NCBI GenBank assembly: GCA_021106775.1
Contig: JAIOTL010000411.1
Location: forward strand, 1-17,463
Origin: Planctomycetota bacterium
Lineage (GTDB): Bacteria; Planctomycetota; UBA8742; SKZP01; JAIOTL01
Reading direction: 5' to 3'
Length of the DNA stretch: 17,463 bases
Below the pieces are notes generated by a model that saw only the letters and a list, made by a program, of their open reading frames with translations, ran no database searches and was not told the DNA's origin. How positions within the stretch are numbered: the first letter of the stretch is position 1; each line of letters opens with the position of its first letter. Positions 1 through 7,498 of this stretch are shown in pieces. A program made the translations under genes and the position numbers.

Positions 1-1
1 C

Positions 2-6
2 AAGGA
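2..6 (+). promoter_or_regulatory. Ribosome binding site deciding the start at 12
   Basis: AAGGA lies 5 nt before the ATG at 12. It overlaps the in-frame ATG at 6, which would have no usable spacing, so the ATG at 12 is the better start. Confidence 0.6.
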
Positions 7-11
7 TGGAT

Positions 12-1511
12 ATGAAAACGAAGCTAAAAAGAACAAAGAAAGAATTCAACGAAATTCTGAGCATTCTTGAGAAGAAGTATCAGAACAAGATTACTCGTGA
101 GCCTAAGCCTGTGCTTTCTCAGCTCATTTTCAGTATAATCGCCAGGAACTTCACTCGAAAAGGTGCTGAGAAGGCTTTTGAAGTATTTCAGCAGAAATTC
201 GTCGATTGGAACGAGGTTCGCATTTCGTCAGTTTCTGAAATTTCAGAAATTCTTGAGGATCTAGGTGCTCCAAACGTTGAAAAGAAGGCGAAGAACATCA
301 AGAAAATTCTGGTTGATATCTATGACGATTATCATCAGATTGACCTTGATTTTGCAAAGCAATACTCGAAAGAAAAGACAAAGAAATTTCTTGATGGAAT
401 CAGAGGAATTACTCCAAGAGTTAGGGACAGCGTCTTGCTTTTTGCGCTGGAATATCCGGTTGTACCGATTTTATCGCCACTTGCTCGGGTTATCCGTAGG
501 CTCGGATTCGTTGATTTAACTGCACCTCAAAACATTATCCAGGATAAGCTTGAGCATTATATTCCGAAAACGAAAGTTGAAAAAACTGCCCGACTCATCA
601 CGTATTTTGGCGAAAACATTTGTGTTTTACAGAAACCGAAATGCGCAAAATGTATTGTAAAAAAATTCTGCCTGTATCCTAGTCAGCCGAAATCGAAGAA
701 AACAGCAGCATTTATCAAAAACACCGAAACGCTGGATTTCCTGAAAATCAAGGAATACGAAGAGAAAAAACTAAAAGAATTGAACAAGAAAAAAGAACCC
801 AAGAATACAAAAGCAAAAACAGTGAAATCGAAAGAAACGCTGGATGCAAAGAAGAAACAGGAAAAAAAGACTACAGCATCGGTAAAATCGAAGAAAGCTG
901 CAAGTGCTAAAACCTCTGGGAAGAAAAAGACACCCGCGAAGAAGAAAGTTGAAGCGAAAAAACCTGTGTCCGCAAGCAAGAAAACATCTGTAAAGAAAAA
1001 AACTGAAGCCAAAAAACCTACGTCAGCAAGTAAAAAAACACCAACAAAGAAAAAAACTCCTCCGAAAAAAGTAAAAGACTCAGCCATAAAAGAAACTAAA
1101 AAGCCTGCACCCAAAAAAGATGCACCTAAGAAGGTTGCAACCAAGAAAAAGGTCGTAAAAAAGGTTACAAAAGCAGCACCTGCGAAAAAAACTGCATCGA
1201 AAAAATCAGCGGTAAAAAGTGCAGCACCTGCAAAAAGCAAGCCCAAAGCAAAAAAAAGTCCTGTTAAGAAAACCGAAACCAAGAAACCAGCAAAGAAACA
1301 AGCGTCGAAGAAGGTAGTAGCAAAGAAAACAACACCAAAGAAGAAAGCTGAACCCAAAAAGACTTCAAAAGCAGTGAAGAAAGCTAATCCAGCAAAAAAA
1401 ACAGCTGTCAAAAAATCACCAACCAAAAAAGCACCTGTAAAAGTCACAAAATCGATAAAAAAACAAGCTAAACCCAAGAAAAAATCAGCCAGCAAGAAAT
1501 CAAAAAAATAA
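12..1511 (+). CDS. Endonuclease III-like HhH-GPD protein with histone H1-like Lys-rich tail; catalytic residues not conserved
   Basis: Residues 1-225 resemble the endonuclease III (Nth/MutY) superfamily of base-excision DNA glycosylases. The best mark is the 4Fe-4S loop C-x6-C-x2-C-x5-C at C204, C211, C214 and C220. A helix-hairpin-helix segment lies near residues 127-135 (LDGIRGITP). The family's catalytic Lys (GxGxKTA context) falls on Ile133, and the catalytic Asp (VDTH context) falls on Leu154 in PILSPLARV, by my hand alignment. Residues 226-499 are a low-complexity tail rich in Lys, Ala, Pro, Thr and Ser with many KK-[ATSP] units, like bacterial histone H1 mimics (Hc2, BpH1) and AlgP. 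E. coli Nth is about 211 aa, so the tail more than doubles the protein. Inference: a DNA-binding, perhaps architectural or damage-recognising protein rather than a normal glycosylase/AP lyase. The fold assignment is fairly secure; the function is not. Confidence 0.8.
   Translation: MKTKLKRTKKEFNEILSILEKKYQNKITREPKPVLSQLIFSIIARNFTRKGAEKAFEVFQQKFVDWNEVRISSVSEISEILEDLGAPNVEKKAKNIKKILVDIYDDYHQIDLDFAKQYSKEKTKKFLDGIRGITPRVRDSVLLFALEYPVVPILSPLARVIRRLGFVDLTAPQNIIQDKLEHYIPKTKVEKTARLITYFGENICVLQKPKCAKCIVKKFCLYPSQPKSKKTAAFIKNTETLDFLKIKEYEEKKLKELNKKKEPKNTKAKTVKSKETLDAKKKQEKKTTASVKSKKAASAKTSGKKKTPAKKKVEAKKPVSASKKTSVKKKTEAKKPTSASKKTPTKKKTPPKKVKDSAIKETKKPAPKKDAPKKVATKKKVVKKVTKAAPAKKTASKKSAVKSAAPAKSKPKAKKSPVKKTETKKPAKKQASKKVVAKKTTPKKKAEPKKTSKAVKKANPAKKTAVKKSPTKKAPVKVTKSIKKQAKPKKKSASKKSKK
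948..1055 (+). repeat. 54-bp tandem duplication inside the Lys-rich tail
   Basis: Codons 313-330 and 331-348 of the endonuclease III-like gene encode two consecutive 18-residue units of the form [VT]EAKKP[VT]SASKKT, then a short variable part and KKK. They differ at few residues, with additional silent changes. This suggests that the tail grew by in-frame duplication. A8 runs at 1250-1257 and 1394-1401 further along the tail are potential slippage sites. Confidence 0.7.
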
Positions 1512-1571
1512 TTGAAAATGCTTTGAATATATTTTAAACGAAATATTGATGTATCACCTAACGAGACTCAG

Positions 1572-2753
1572 ATGACCCAGAAGAATCAGACACAGCAGAC
1601 GCAACAGATAACGCCGAAAAGTTCAAGGATAATCAGCATCGACATCACCAGAGCGATTGCGATTCTCATTATGCTTGGGAATCATATAATTCATGCGACT
1701 TTAAACGCAAAATTTATGGGTACATCCGCTTACAATTCATGGGAATATTACCGTTCTTTCACTGCGCCGCTATTCCTCACGATTTCAGGATGTGTGTTCT
1801 TCGTTGCAACAAAAACTCATTGGGACAGACATACGTTTTTCAATAAAAGTTTCAATAAACGCATTTTGCGTGGATTATTCCTGATTGTACTTGGATATGT
1901 CCTGCAGCTTCCGGGTAAATATTTCAGTAGTTTTGAAACTCTTCAAGGGTCTGAGTATTATCGACTTGTCGGTTCAAATATTCTAAAACTTATTGGTTTG
2001 ATGCTAATTATTCTTGAAATTATGATTGCGAGCGTCCGCAGGGAAGGCACTTTTGTAGTTGTAGCAGGATTTTTGTTTGTAGCAGGCGCCATTGTTTCGC
2101 CAATTATCTGGCAAATACCGTGGGGTGATTTCCCGCAAAACATTCTGATGGGCTATCTCAACGGGAATCCGGGCAATTCAAAAACACTTTACTCGGTGTT
2201 TACGATTTTTCCGTTTGGTTTTTTTATGTTCGGCGGAATTCTGATAGGTTGGTTCTGGACGCGCGATACTGTTATCAATTATTCTGCGAAACGCTGGGTA
2301 ATCATGCTTTTTGCAGGTTGTCTCATGCTCTACATCGGCTATCTCATCAACAACAACATTGAACAAGAATGGATGAACCCGCGTGCGAAACTCGCACCAT
2401 TTTTCAAGCATTTTGGGGCAGCGATATTAATCATCGTAATAATTGACATGTTATGCAAGATGGTTAAACCACCAAATTTCCTGAAGGTTGCTGGCGGTGA
2501 AACACTCGGCATCTATTTCTTGCATATGCCCATTGTTTATGCTTCGATTTATAATCGCGGACTTTGGCAGCGTGTCGGTCAGACGAAATCACTTGCATAC
2601 TCGCTGATTGCCTTTGTTATCATTGCCATAGTTTTGATTGCCGTGGTCAACGGATGGGCATATTTGCGTAAAAAAGACCCAAGGATAACAAGAATTATCA
2701 TCGCATCGCTCTTCGCGCTGGGGATTCTCAACGGCTTCCTCAAATTTTACTAG
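1572..2753 (+). CDS. DUF1624 / heparan-alpha-glucosaminide N-acetyltransferase-like membrane protein
   Basis: A polytopic membrane protein of 393 aa. After a polar Gln/Thr-rich N-terminus (1-18), residues 19-41 read RIISIDITRAIAILIMLGNH, then IIH. This matches the opening of the DUF1624/HGSNAT catalytic family (a conserved Asp-x-x-Arg followed by His at the end of the first helix). The FTAPLFLTISG segment at 63-73 is the expected second signature. Further hydrophobic helices lie near 101-113, 135-153, 160-180, 207-229, 241-260, 280-296 and 341-361. The C-terminal GGETLGIYFLH (308-318) resembles acyltransferase-3/OpgC-type proteins. Known members move acyl groups across or at the membrane, often onto glycans, so that is the likely role; the substrate is unknown. 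No strong Shine-Dalgarno site is visible upstream. The stop is TAG, and the frame closes again 18 codons later. Confidence 0.75.
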   Translation: MTQKNQTQQTQQITPKSSRIISIDITRAIAILIMLGNHIIHATLNAKFMGTSAYNSWEYYRSFTAPLFLTISGCVFFVATKTHWDRHTFFNKSFNKRILRGLFLIVLGYVLQLPGKYFSSFETLQGSEYYRLVGSNILKLIGLMLIILEIMIASVRREGTFVVVAGFLFVAGAIVSPIIWQIPWGDFPQNILMGYLNGNPGNSKTLYSVFTIFPFGFFMFGGILIGWFWTRDTVINYSAKRWVIMLFAGCLMLYIGYLINNNIEQEWMNPRAKLAPFFKHFGAAILIIVIIDMLCKMVKPPNFLKVAGGETLGIYFLHMPIVYASIYNRGLWQRVGQTKSLAYSLIAFVIIAIVLIAVVNGWAYLRKKDPRITRIIIASLFALGILNGFLKFY

Positions 2754-2779
2754 TGCAGTGTTAAAGAAGTTTTTTGTAT

Positions 2780-2849
2780 TGGTAGGACAGGCTTCCTAGC
2801 CTGTCATTGATGATGCTGAAGGAGTCATGCAAGATGCCTGACCTACCGT
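2780..2849. repeat. Palindromic intergenic repeat, family R, intact copy
   Basis: An element of about 70 bp starts with GGTAGGACAGGC and ends with GCCTGACCTACC, which are inverted ends with one mismatch. Inside its left end is a perfect 8-bp hairpin, GACAGGCT-TCCT-AGCCTGTC (2786-2805). A second copy follows pyruvate kinase in the same orientation at 16311, and about 17 bp of sequence before the element is also similar (AAAGAAGTTTT...). It lies between convergent genes, so it could help end transcription on either side, although no T-run follows the stem. It is probably a small non-autonomous or REP-like element. Confidence 0.75.
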
Positions 2850-2888
2850 ATATTAACAAAATTAATGTAACATTGCCTTAGTGTGGGA

Positions 2889-3878
2889 TTAAAAGTGTTT
2901 TTCGAATTCTTCAAAAAGCGGAAATTCAGTATGCTTCAATTTCTGAAAAAGCTTCCAGATTTCAGAATTTACCGAGCTTTCTGACAGTTTTTCCTGTTTA
3001 TCGTTGATTAATTCAACAATCGATTGAGCGATTTCAGGAAGTTCCTCGAATTTGGGTATGAGTTTTTCAATCGCTAAATAACTGTTTTCCTCACAAATCT
3101 TCAAAAATGAAACGAGTTTTGTTCTCATTTCAATATAATCTCGCAAAATAAATCGCAAAAGATTGAGTAAAGACCAATTGCTGCTGATTAAATTAAGAAT
3201 AACGTCAAGTTCATCGTACGCACTAGCCCCTGCTGCCCATGTTCCTTCTCCAAGCACATGCGGCTTAAGATTGTTAAATGCACGTCGAAGTGTCATTTTG
3301 ACATCGTTTACACGCTTTTCCTGAGATGAAACTTCACCCATATTTGCTATGCCGATGAAATTGCGCCATTGAAAATCGTTCAGCAATTGTGCTTCAGGAT
3401 CTGATGGCAAAACAAACTCTTCGCAAGCATCGGGAACCAAAAGACTCGTCAGATAAAATGCTCTTTGCCTGTTCGATTCATCGAAACTGTAACCAACAAT
3501 CATTCTTACAATTGATGAATTGTCGAAACAGCGTGTAATAACCGGAATACCAGCCTCAAGACTCTTTCTGGTTTTATCAAACATCCCTGACAATGAATTT
3601 TGCAGATGCGACCAATACGACCATCCTGTGAACCTTGATGCAACACGAACAGGGTCGGGTCCATCAGTCAATTCTATATAGTATTTGGTGTAGTCGTCTG
3701 TAACAAGGTCAGCATTTTTCGGCATGTAAAAACGAAATAATAAGCCTGAAACACCAAGAAGTAAATCTTCCGGTATGTCAATACTCTTGTTCAGCAGAAT
3801 CGATTTCAGAGATTCGACCTCACCTGCAATTCCTTGCAATTTTGGCTGTTGTCGAACCATTAAAATTTCTTTAATCAT
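2889..3878 (-). CDS. Uncharacterised protein, possible BtrH_N/C39-like fold
   Basis: A soluble-looking protein of 329 aa with no signal peptide or membrane helix. I do not recognise it confidently. Its layout loosely recalls BtrH_N-type (cysteine peptidase C39-like fold) proteins: an N-terminal helix followed by LLLGVSGLLFRFYMP (39-53), then LEAGIPVITRCFD (107-119), then a strand with MIVGYSFD (126-133), and a segment after GTWAAGASAYDEL (212-224) that resembles the helical part of such proteins. At the expected nucleophile site, in GIAGEVESL (16-24), there is no Cys, and the His expected before the GYD-like strand is Arg125. If the assignment is right, it is probably not a peptidase or acyltransferase. 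The chosen ATG has AAGG 6 nt upstream, inside a short hairpin (CCAGC-AAG-GCTGG). An alternative start is Met7. Confidence 0.6.
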   Translation of the reverse strand: MIKEILMVRQQPKLQGIAGEVESLKSILLNKSIDIPEDLLLGVSGLLFRFYMPKNADLVTDDYTKYYIELTDGPDPVRVASRFTGWSYWSHLQNSLSGMFDKTRKSLEAGIPVITRCFDNSSIVRMIVGYSFDESNRQRAFYLTSLLVPDACEEFVLPSDPEAQLLNDFQWRNFIGIANMGEVSSQEKRVNDVKMTLRRAFNNLKPHVLGEGTWAAGASAYDELDVILNLISSNWSLLNLLRFILRDYIEMRTKLVSFLKICEENSYLAIEKLIPKFEELPEIAQSIVELINDKQEKLSESSVNSEIWKLFQKLKHTEFPLFEEFEKHF

Positions 3879-4214
3879 ATCCAGCCTTGCTGGTTTAAGT
3901 TTGCAACACAGTCAATAGGTCATATAACTCCTGAGTCCTATTGTCAATGCCGTGAGTAAAAGCAGGTTTACCTGTTATTATTCAAGTAAGAAAATTTCAA
4001 CTATTAAGAAACAAAGAAAATTTTTCGAATTTTACACAGGTTCCTCAAAGCAAAAACACATTTTCCAAAAAAATTGTACAATACTTCCAGTAAAAACCAT
4101 TTTGTATTCGTTAACCAATGACTGAATTGTAATCCTTTTGTAGTAATAATTGATAAATACAATTAATACTAACTGATGTAAATAGCTTGAACCGAAAATG
4201 GAAGTTTATAAAAA
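3879..4214. other. Divergent intergenic region
   Basis: 336 bp between two divergent genes, AT-rich and without a credible ORF. It must hold promoters in both directions, but I could not pick a convincing -35/-10 pair. One inverted repeat is visible, CAATAGG (3913-3919) and CCTATTG (3937-3943) with a 17-nt gap, which could be an operator or a weak hairpin in the leader of the minus-strand gene. A 5-bp hairpin at 3881-3893 encloses the ribosome binding site of the same gene. Confidence 0.5.
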
Positions 4215-5564
4215 ATGAATGAATCGAACAATCAAAAAATCGTTATTGTTTCTGGTACAAGAACACCTTTTCTTAGATGTAACACACAATTCAAGAATAC
4301 GGATTCCTCTGAGCTTGCAAAAATCGTTATTCGCGATTTAATTGACAGACTTGAGATTTCGCCTGAGATAGTTGATACGGCGATTCTCGGTACTACGAAT
4401 TCAAGCACAAATGCCATGAATCTTGCTAGAGAATCGTCGATACGAGCAGGTTTAACGGGTGAAATTAACGCAAGTACGATTTCAAAGGGTTTTGGTTCGT
4501 CGATTGAAGCGATTACTTCAGCGATTGAACGGATACGTTCTGGCAAAGCAAGTGTTGTGATTGCCGGTGGTGCGGATAATATTTCGCAAACTCGAGTCAG
4601 ACTTGATGAGAAATTAATTGAGCATTTCAGCAAAAAGCAAAAAAGTCGAAGTGAAGGTAAAAATATATGGCAAAAAATTCTCGGAATTTTCAATCCTGGC
4701 ACAAAAAAACTAGCTCAGTCGATTAAAGACGAAAAAAGCGGTGAAAATCCTGTTTCTGGCGATTCATTTTTGCACACAGGTGAAAAACTTGCCAGAAAAT
4801 TCGGAATACCAAGGCGGGAACAGGATAATTTTGCAATGCATTCTCACCTTAAAATCCAGAAAGCTATTGAAGAAAACAGATTAAATCCTGAAATGACAAC
4901 CACTTACGCTTATCCAGAATTCACTGCGCAAGGCGTCGACAATTGTCAAAAATCAAATATTTCACTTCAATACCTAAAAAAACAAAAACCTGCTGTCGAT
5001 TCGAATTACGGAAGCATAACATTCGCCAATTCCCAACAACCCTGCGACGGTGCAGCTGTTGTGCTTCTTATGACCGAAGAAAAAGCAATTTCTCTTGGCT
5101 TAAAGCCCATGGGATATATCGAGCATTACACTTTTGCATCAGTTAACAGATTTGATGAATCTGATGCTGAAAAAAATGAAGGTCTATCCGCTGTTTTCGC
5201 AATAGATAAGCTACTTTCGGAAAACAATATCAAGCTTGATGATATTGATTTGTTCGAAATCAACGAAATTACTGCAGCGCATGTTCAAACTTACCGGGAA
5301 ATTCTGAAGTCGAAAGAGTTTTGCAGCAGAATTTTGCATAGGGATGCTGAAATAGGCGAGATTCCCGACCACAAAATCAACTGCAACGGGGGAACAATCG
5401 CTTATGGGAATCCTCCTGGTGCAACGGGTGTAAGGCTTGTACTCTCAGCAGTTTTTGAAATGGCACGCAGCAAACAGAATCGAGCATTAATTGCTTCGGA
5501 AATCGACGGTTCTCAAGGTGTTGCGTTGATAATTAAAAAATTAGAAAAAACATATGGGGATTAA
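4215..5564 (+). CDS. Thiolase-fold protein lacking the catalytic Cys, His and Cys
   Basis: 449 aa, in the size range of FadI-type thiolases. Typical thiolase segments occur in order: RTPF near 16-19, SIEAITSAIERIRSGKASVV then IAGGADNIS (96-124), GEKLARKFGIPRREQDNFAM (189-208), YGSITFANSQQPCDGAAVVL (265-284), DIDLFEINE (343-351), NCNGG...GNPPGATGVR (389-407) and DGSQG (431-435). The catalytic positions are changed: the nucleophilic Cys of the C-x-S-G-x-Q-A motif is Phe93, the His of GHP is Asn399, and the second Cys of the C-x-x-G-G-Q-G motif is Glu429. The Asn-Glu of NEA is kept (N350-E351). The family condenses or cleaves acyl-CoAs through those residues, so this member should not do standard thiolysis; it may bind CoA esters or act as a partner subunit. 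It heads a cluster with the cyclophilin 1 bp downstream. Confidence 0.85.
   Translation: MNESNNQKIVIVSGTRTPFLRCNTQFKNTDSSELAKIVIRDLIDRLEISPEIVDTAILGTTNSSTNAMNLARESSIRAGLTGEINASTISKGFGSSIEAITSAIERIRSGKASVVIAGGADNISQTRVRLDEKLIEHFSKKQKSRSEGKNIWQKILGIFNPGTKKLAQSIKDEKSGENPVSGDSFLHTGEKLARKFGIPRREQDNFAMHSHLKIQKAIEENRLNPEMTTTYAYPEFTAQGVDNCQKSNISLQYLKKQKPAVDSNYGSITFANSQQPCDGAAVVLLMTEEKAISLGLKPMGYIEHYTFASVNRFDESDAEKNEGLSAVFAIDKLLSENNIKLDDIDLFEINEITAAHVQTYREILKSKEFCSRILHRDAEIGEIPDHKINCNGGTIAYGNPPGATGVRLVLSAVFEMARSKQNRALIASEIDGSQGVALIIKKLEKTYGD
5556..5560 (+). promoter_or_regulatory. Ribosome binding site deciding the cyclophilin start
   Basis: GGGGA lies 5 nt before the ATG at 5566 and inside the last codons of the thiolase-fold gene. 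It favours 5566 over the in-frame ATG at 5554, and puts a Sec signal peptide right at the N-terminus. Confidence 0.6.
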
Positions 5565-5565
5565 A

Positions 5566-7026
5566 ATGAGAAGAATTTTATTGATTTTGGTTTGTGTACT
5601 TTTTCTGGTCAGTTTGACTGATGCGAAATCAGGCAAGACCGAGAAATACAAGCTTGAGTACAAATTCGCAGAAAACTCCAGCAGAACATATCTGATTTCC
5701 AGCGAAATGAAGCTTGGAATTAATGACGCAAAACCAAGAAACATTGAGTATGTTATCAAGGTTGAGGATGTTGTTAAAACATCGAAGAAATCGAAAGCGA
5801 CGCTCAAACGCTTTTATCGAGGTTTCAAGTATTCAATGTACGATGTAACAATTTACAACAACATTGACGACAAGATTGAAGCGAAAAAATCGCATTTATC
5901 TGAGATTTTTAAAGCTTTGCAGGATGAAAGTTATGAATTCAGCGTAAGTTCGAGCGGTAAAGTCTCTGGGATTAAAGGAAGCAAGGACCTAATGAAAAAT
6001 GCAATGGTCAAGATATTTGGAAGCTCGAAAAAAACCAAGAAAACTGAACGTACATTTGATTTGCTGGCGGATATTACAGATTCTTCGACACTTGAAGCGG
6101 AAATATGTTTTGTTTACGTACCTCTGAGCCGGTCTTCGCTAAAGGTGGATTCAACATGGAAAAGCAAACCAAAGCGTTGTGTTTTTGAGGTAATGAACTT
6201 CGATTCACCTGAAGAATACAAAGTTGAAGACATATCAACTAAAAACAAGAGAGTGATGTTTTATATCAAATGTCGAGGCAGTGTAGAACCTAAAGAAACC
6301 AAAGGATATAAGGTCGAATCAAATAAAACAAAGGGTGATTTCAAATTTAATCAAACCGATGGTGAACTCCAGGAATTGAATCTGCGCACCAAATCTAAGT
6401 ATGTTTTTTATGCTGAAGATAGTGAAGATGAAGAAAAAAAGGTGGAATATATAAATGAATCCGATCAGACGGTTGAGGTTAAGCTTGTTTCAAGCAGTAC
6501 TGCTGGGAATCCTCGGGTGAAGATTATAACAAGCATGGGAGATATCGTTGTTGAGCTTTTTGAGGATGACACACCAAACACTGTTGCGAATTTCATCGAG
6601 CTTTGCGAAGCGAAGTTTTTCGACGACATCAGATTTCATCGGATTATCAAGGGTTTTATGATTCAAGGTGGATGTCCTTATGCAAAGGGTGAGGTATCGC
6701 AACGAGCAGGCTCAGGCGATGCTGGTTATAAATTTGCTGATGAGTTCGTTGACAAGCACAAATTCGACTCAAAAGGGCTTTTGGCAATGGCGAATAGTGG
6801 ACCCAACACGAACGGCTCGCAGTTTTTCATCACGCTTGGCGCAGCAACCTGGCTTAACGGAAAACACACGATTTTCGGCAAAGTTATTGATGGCATGGAT
6901 ATTGTCGATAAAATCGGTGCTGTCCAGACAAGCAAACCCGGAGATAGACCAGTAGAAGAAGTTTACATCAAGAAAACGGAAATCACACAAAAACGCAACC
7001 ACGAATACAAAGTCAAAAAGGATTAA
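5566..7026 (+). CDS. Exported cyclophilin-type peptidyl-prolyl cis-trans isomerase with a novel N-terminal domain
   Basis: 486 aa. Residues 1-20 are a signal peptide (MRR, a hydrophobic core, then a likely cut after LTDA), so the protein probably works in the periplasm or outside. Residues 316-474 are a full cyclophilin domain that isomerises X-Pro bonds during folding: FHRIIKGFMIQGG (357-369) with Arg359 and Gln367, NGSQFFIT (416-423), Trp429 and His434 are all present. Residues 21-315 are a polar, strand-rich, Lys/Glu/Ser-heavy region I cannot assign. It has repeated short Lys-Ser runs and an acidic stretch EDSEDEEKK (284-292), and could bind a client protein or be a DUF6263-like module. 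The start is 1 bp after the thiolase stop, indicating co-transcription. The pairing of a cytoplasmic thiolase fold with an exported foldase is odd and may be only positional. Confidence 0.88.
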   Translation: MRRILLILVCVLFLVSLTDAKSGKTEKYKLEYKFAENSSRTYLISSEMKLGINDAKPRNIEYVIKVEDVVKTSKKSKATLKRFYRGFKYSMYDVTIYNNIDDKIEAKKSHLSEIFKALQDESYEFSVSSSGKVSGIKGSKDLMKNAMVKIFGSSKKTKKTERTFDLLADITDSSTLEAEICFVYVPLSRSSLKVDSTWKSKPKRCVFEVMNFDSPEEYKVEDISTKNKRVMFYIKCRGSVEPKETKGYKVESNKTKGDFKFNQTDGELQELNLRTKSKYVFYAEDSEDEEKKVEYINESDQTVEVKLVSSSTAGNPRVKIITSMGDIVVELFEDDTPNTVANFIELCEAKFFDDIRFHRIIKGFMIQGGCPYAKGEVSQRAGSGDAGYKFADEFVDKHKFDSKGLLAMANSGPNTNGSQFFITLGAATWLNGKHTIFGKVIDGMDIVDKIGAVQTSKPGDRPVEEVYIKKTEITQKRNHEYKVKKD

Positions 7027-7036
7027 TCAATAAAAA

Positions 7037-7495
7037 ATGAATCAGAGTATAAATATTAGAGTCGGTATGAAAGACGATGCTGAAACTCTCGCAAAATTCA
7101 ACCGTAACATGGCAATTGAGACCGAGAACAAAGATTTGAACGAAAACACCGTAAATTCGGGCGTTTTGACCATGCTTGAGAATCCTAACTTCGGTTTTTA
7201 TCTCGTCGCTGAGGTAAATAAACAGGTTGTAGGCTCACTCATGATAACGACGGAATGGAGTGACTGGCGCAACTCACAATATTGGTGGATTCAAAGTGTT
7301 TACGTCATGCCGATGTATCGCAAACAGGGAATCTACAAATCTCTTTACGAGCATGTGAAATTGATTGCGAGTAAGCGCATGGATGTTCATGGATTCAGGC
7401 TTTATGTCGAGAAAAACAATCGCATTGCACAGGAAACCTATCGCAAACTCGGCATGAGTGAAACAGAATATTTTATGTTCGAAGAGAATGTGTAA
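7037..7495 (+). CDS. GNAT-family N-acetyltransferase
   Basis: 152 aa, a normal length for a single GNAT domain, which transfers an acetyl group from acetyl-CoA to an amine. Motif A, the acetyl-CoA pyrophosphate loop, is visible as VYVMPMYRKQGIYKSLY (88-104); it deviates from the usual R-x-x-G-x-G/A in having Tyr100 at the last place. Motif B follows as LYVEKNNRIAQETYRKLGM (122-140), with the conserved Asn128, Ala131, Tyr135 and Gly139. Residues 56-71 form the expected strand (YLVAEVNKQVVGSLMI). The substrate cannot be told. It starts 10 bp after the cyclophilin stop without a good ribosome binding site of its own, so it is likely the last gene of that cluster. Its end is 3 bp from the end of the convergent hydrolase gene. 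Confidence 0.85.
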   Translation: MNQSINIRVGMKDDAETLAKFNRNMAIETENKDLNENTVNSGVLTMLENPNFGFYLVAEVNKQVVGSLMITTEWSDWRNSQYWWIQSVYVMPMYRKQGIYKSLYEHVKLIASKRMDVHGFRLYVEKNNRIAQETYRKLGMSETEYFMFEENV

Positions 7496-7498
7496 TTT

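Noticed and set aside
683..1495. Long minus-strand open frame rich in Phe, Ala and Val
   Set aside because: It is the antisense shadow of the AAA/AAG-rich Lys tail of the endonuclease III-like gene; the absence of stops follows from that composition.
4187..4212. TTGAAC and TATAAA before the thiolase-fold gene as a promoter
   Set aside because: The spacing is only 14 bp and the -10 candidate nearly touches the start codon.
7496..7498. Three-base gap between convergent GNAT and isochorismatase genes as a sign of antisense regulation
   Set aside because: Tight convergent ends are common, and no hairpin or terminator signal was seen to support anything special.
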